From: Methanobacteriota archaeon
Lineage (GTDB): Archaea > JACRDV01
Assembly (NCBI GenBank): GCA_024860865.1
Contig: JACRDV010000135.1
Coordinates: 1 to 7,488, forward strand
DNA: 7,488 nucleotides
Direction: 5' to 3'
The notes below the pieces were generated by a model. It ran no database searches and was not told the origin of the DNA. It saw nothing but the letters and a program-made list of their open reading frames with translations. The position numbers were made by a program, and so were the translations under genes. Each line of letters begins with the position of its first letter. Position 1 is the stretch's first letter. Below are positions 6,262 through 7,488 of the stretch, one piece after another.

Positions 6262-7461
6262 TTGAAAGCTGTTCTCGCTTTTTCAGGCGGACTTGATACA
6301 AGCGTCGCAATTAGGATACTTCAAGAAAAATATGATTGTGATGTTATTACAGTAACGGTTGATGTGGGACAACCTAAAGCAAGTATTAAAGAAGCTGAAA
6401 TTAAAGCAAAAAAACTTGGTGTTATAAAACACTACACAATTGATGCGAAAGCGGAATTTACAAGAGAATTTTTGTTCCCAGCAATAAAGGCCAATGCAAC
6501 TTACGAAGGGTATCCTCTGGGAACGGCACTCGCAAGACCTTTGATTGCAGTGAAAACGATTGAAGTTGCTGGCAAAGAAAATGCTGAGGCCATTGCCCAC
6601 GGTTGCACAGGCAAAGGAAATGATCAGTTTAGATTTGAGTTTACTATTAGAACAAAAGCTCCTGGGCTAAAAATAATTGCACCAATCAGAGACCTTAACC
6701 TAACACGCAAAGAGGAAATCGAGTATGCAAAAGAAAAAGGAATTCCAATCCAAGTTGATCTTAATAAACCATTTTCAGTAGATGAAAATCTCTGGAGCCG
6801 CTCAATTGAAGGTGGAATTCTAGAGGATCCGGCAATTAGACCTAAAGAAACCATTTACGAATGGACCATTTCTGCAGAAAAGGCCCCAGATAAACCCAAA
6901 ATAATCGAAATAAAATTTGAAAGGGGAGTACCGGTCTCTCTCGATGGTAAAAAAATGGCTCCTGTAGAATTAATTCAGGTTCTTAGAGCATTGGCAGGTA
7001 AGCATGGTATCGGCAGAATCGACATTATAGAAAATAGAATTATTGGACTAAAGGCAAGAGAAGTTTATGAAGCTCCAGCTGCTTTGACATTAATTACTGC
7101 TCATAAGCAACTTGAAAGTTTAGTCTTAACTAAGGATGAACTTAAATTTAAAGAAGTGGTCGACTCAACTTGGTCTGAGCTTACATATAAAGGGCTCTGG
7201 TTTGATCCATTTAAAGAAGATCTAGATGCATATATTAATAAAACCCAAGAAAGGGTGACTGGTGAGACTACAATCAAGCTTTTTAAGGGCGCTCTTCTGT
7301 CTCTTGCTCGCAGTTCACCTTTTGCACTGTATGCGCCTGAGGTTGTAAGTTTTGATGTTAAAAGTTTTGATCAACGTGAAGTAGCTGGCATGTTAAAGTT
7401 CCATGGATTTCAAGCTCAGCTATTCGAGTCTAAAAGAAAGAAGCTAAAAAGTAAACCTTAA
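6262..7461 (+). CDS. argG: Argininosuccinate synthase
   Basis: ArgG condenses citrulline and aspartate with ATP, through a citrullyl-AMP intermediate, to give argininosuccinate, the step before arginine release by ArgH. The protein has 399 residues, the usual family length. The N-terminal N-type ATP pyrophosphatase domain shows the P-loop SGGLDTS at 8-14. The substrate-binding loop [11 protein letters not shown] is at 112-122, followed by FRFE. The [16 protein letters not shown] signature and the C-terminal [11 protein letters not shown] region, used in tetramer formation, are both present. The start is TTG with a strong GGAGG seven bases upstream. It follows carB by 67 bases on the same strand. 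Carbamoyl phosphate from CarAB feeds citrulline synthesis, so the cluster forms a metabolic chain apart from ornithine carbamoyltransferase, which is not in the window. No key residue appears missing. Confidence 0.97.
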   Translation: MKAVLAFSGGLDTSVAIRILQEKYDCDVITVTVDVGQPKASIKEAEIKAKKLGVIKHYTIDAKAEFTREFLFPAIKANATYEGYPLGTALARPLIAVKTIEVAGKENAEAIAHGCTGKGNDQFRFEFTIRTKAPGLKIIAPIRDLNLTRKEEIEYAKEKGIPIQVDLNKPFSVDENLWSRSIEGGILEDPAIRPKETIYEWTISAEKAPDKPKIIEIKFERGVPVSLDGKKMAPVELIQVLRALAGKHGIGRIDIIENRIIGLKAREVYEAPAALTLITAHKQLESLVLTKDELKFKEVVDSTWSELTYKGLWFDPFKEDLDAYINKTQERVTGETTIKLFKGALLSLARSSPFALYAPEVVSFDVKSFDQREVAGMLKFHGFQAQLFESKRKKLKSKP

Positions 7462-7488
7462 CTCCACCAAATTAAAATTGCCGGAGAA
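7462..7488 (+). other. Right-edge gap with a ribosome-binding site for the next gene
   Basis: Only 27 bases follow argG. GGAG at 7483-7486 could be the Shine-Dalgarno site of a plus-strand gene starting just beyond the window. argH is a common neighbour of argG, but nothing of it is visible here. No terminator is evident, so the transcript may continue. Confidence 0.35.

Noticed and set aside
6283-6854. Two minus-strand open frames (105 and 76 codons) inside argG
   Set aside because: They are opposite conserved ArgG motifs; their Cys/Phe/Asn-rich or Ser-rich translations resemble no protein.
1-7488. CRISPR arrays, insertion sequences, tRNA or rRNA genes
   Set aside because: I found no regularly spaced repeats, no transposase signature with flanking inverted repeats, and no tRNA-like or rRNA-like sequence on either strand.

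Overview
The window looks like a piece of an archaeal chromosome. Coding sequence is AT-rich. Upstream of several genes there are A/T-rich TATA-like boxes at archaeal spacing. Shine-Dalgarno sites match the archaeal 16S tail (AGGTGA, GGAGG), and at least two genes start with TTG. A DUF104-type antitoxin next to a PIN-domain (VapC) toxin is also common in archaea. The lineage cannot be fixed from this sequence alone. A Bathyarchaeia-like or other uncultured archaeon is a guess.

Layout: positions 1-209 hold no convincing gene, only short open frames that may be remnants. At 219-905 there is a VapBC-like toxin-antitoxin pair. The antitoxin is intact, but the toxin is split by a one-base frame change near 744-750, with every conserved acidic residue still readable across the two frames. 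A gene on the minus strand (967-1647) encodes a small protein with an aspartokinase-like ACT domain and an N-terminal region that could be helix-turn-helix-like. It is divergent from carA across a 122-base intergenic region with a symmetric TATA box and several small repeats. On the plus strand follow carA (1770-2858), carB (2931-6194) and argG (6262-7461). The window ends 27 bases after argG, with a ribosome-binding-site-like GGAG that probably belongs to the next gene.

How the genes work together: CarA releases ammonia from glutamine, and CarB uses it with bicarbonate and two ATP to make carbamoyl phosphate, the precursor of both citrulline (arginine) and carbamoyl aspartate (pyrimidines). 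ArgG joins citrulline to aspartate. Linkage of carAB to argG, rather than to pyr genes, suggests the cluster serves arginine synthesis at least in part. The divergent ACT-domain protein is a reasonable but unproven candidate for an amino-acid-responsive regulator of the cluster.

No clearly new system is visible. The best leads are a 26-codon, arginine-rich reading frame that exactly bridges carA and carB and has its own Shine-Dalgarno site, the divergent ACT protein with its possible operators, and the frame-split VapC toxin.
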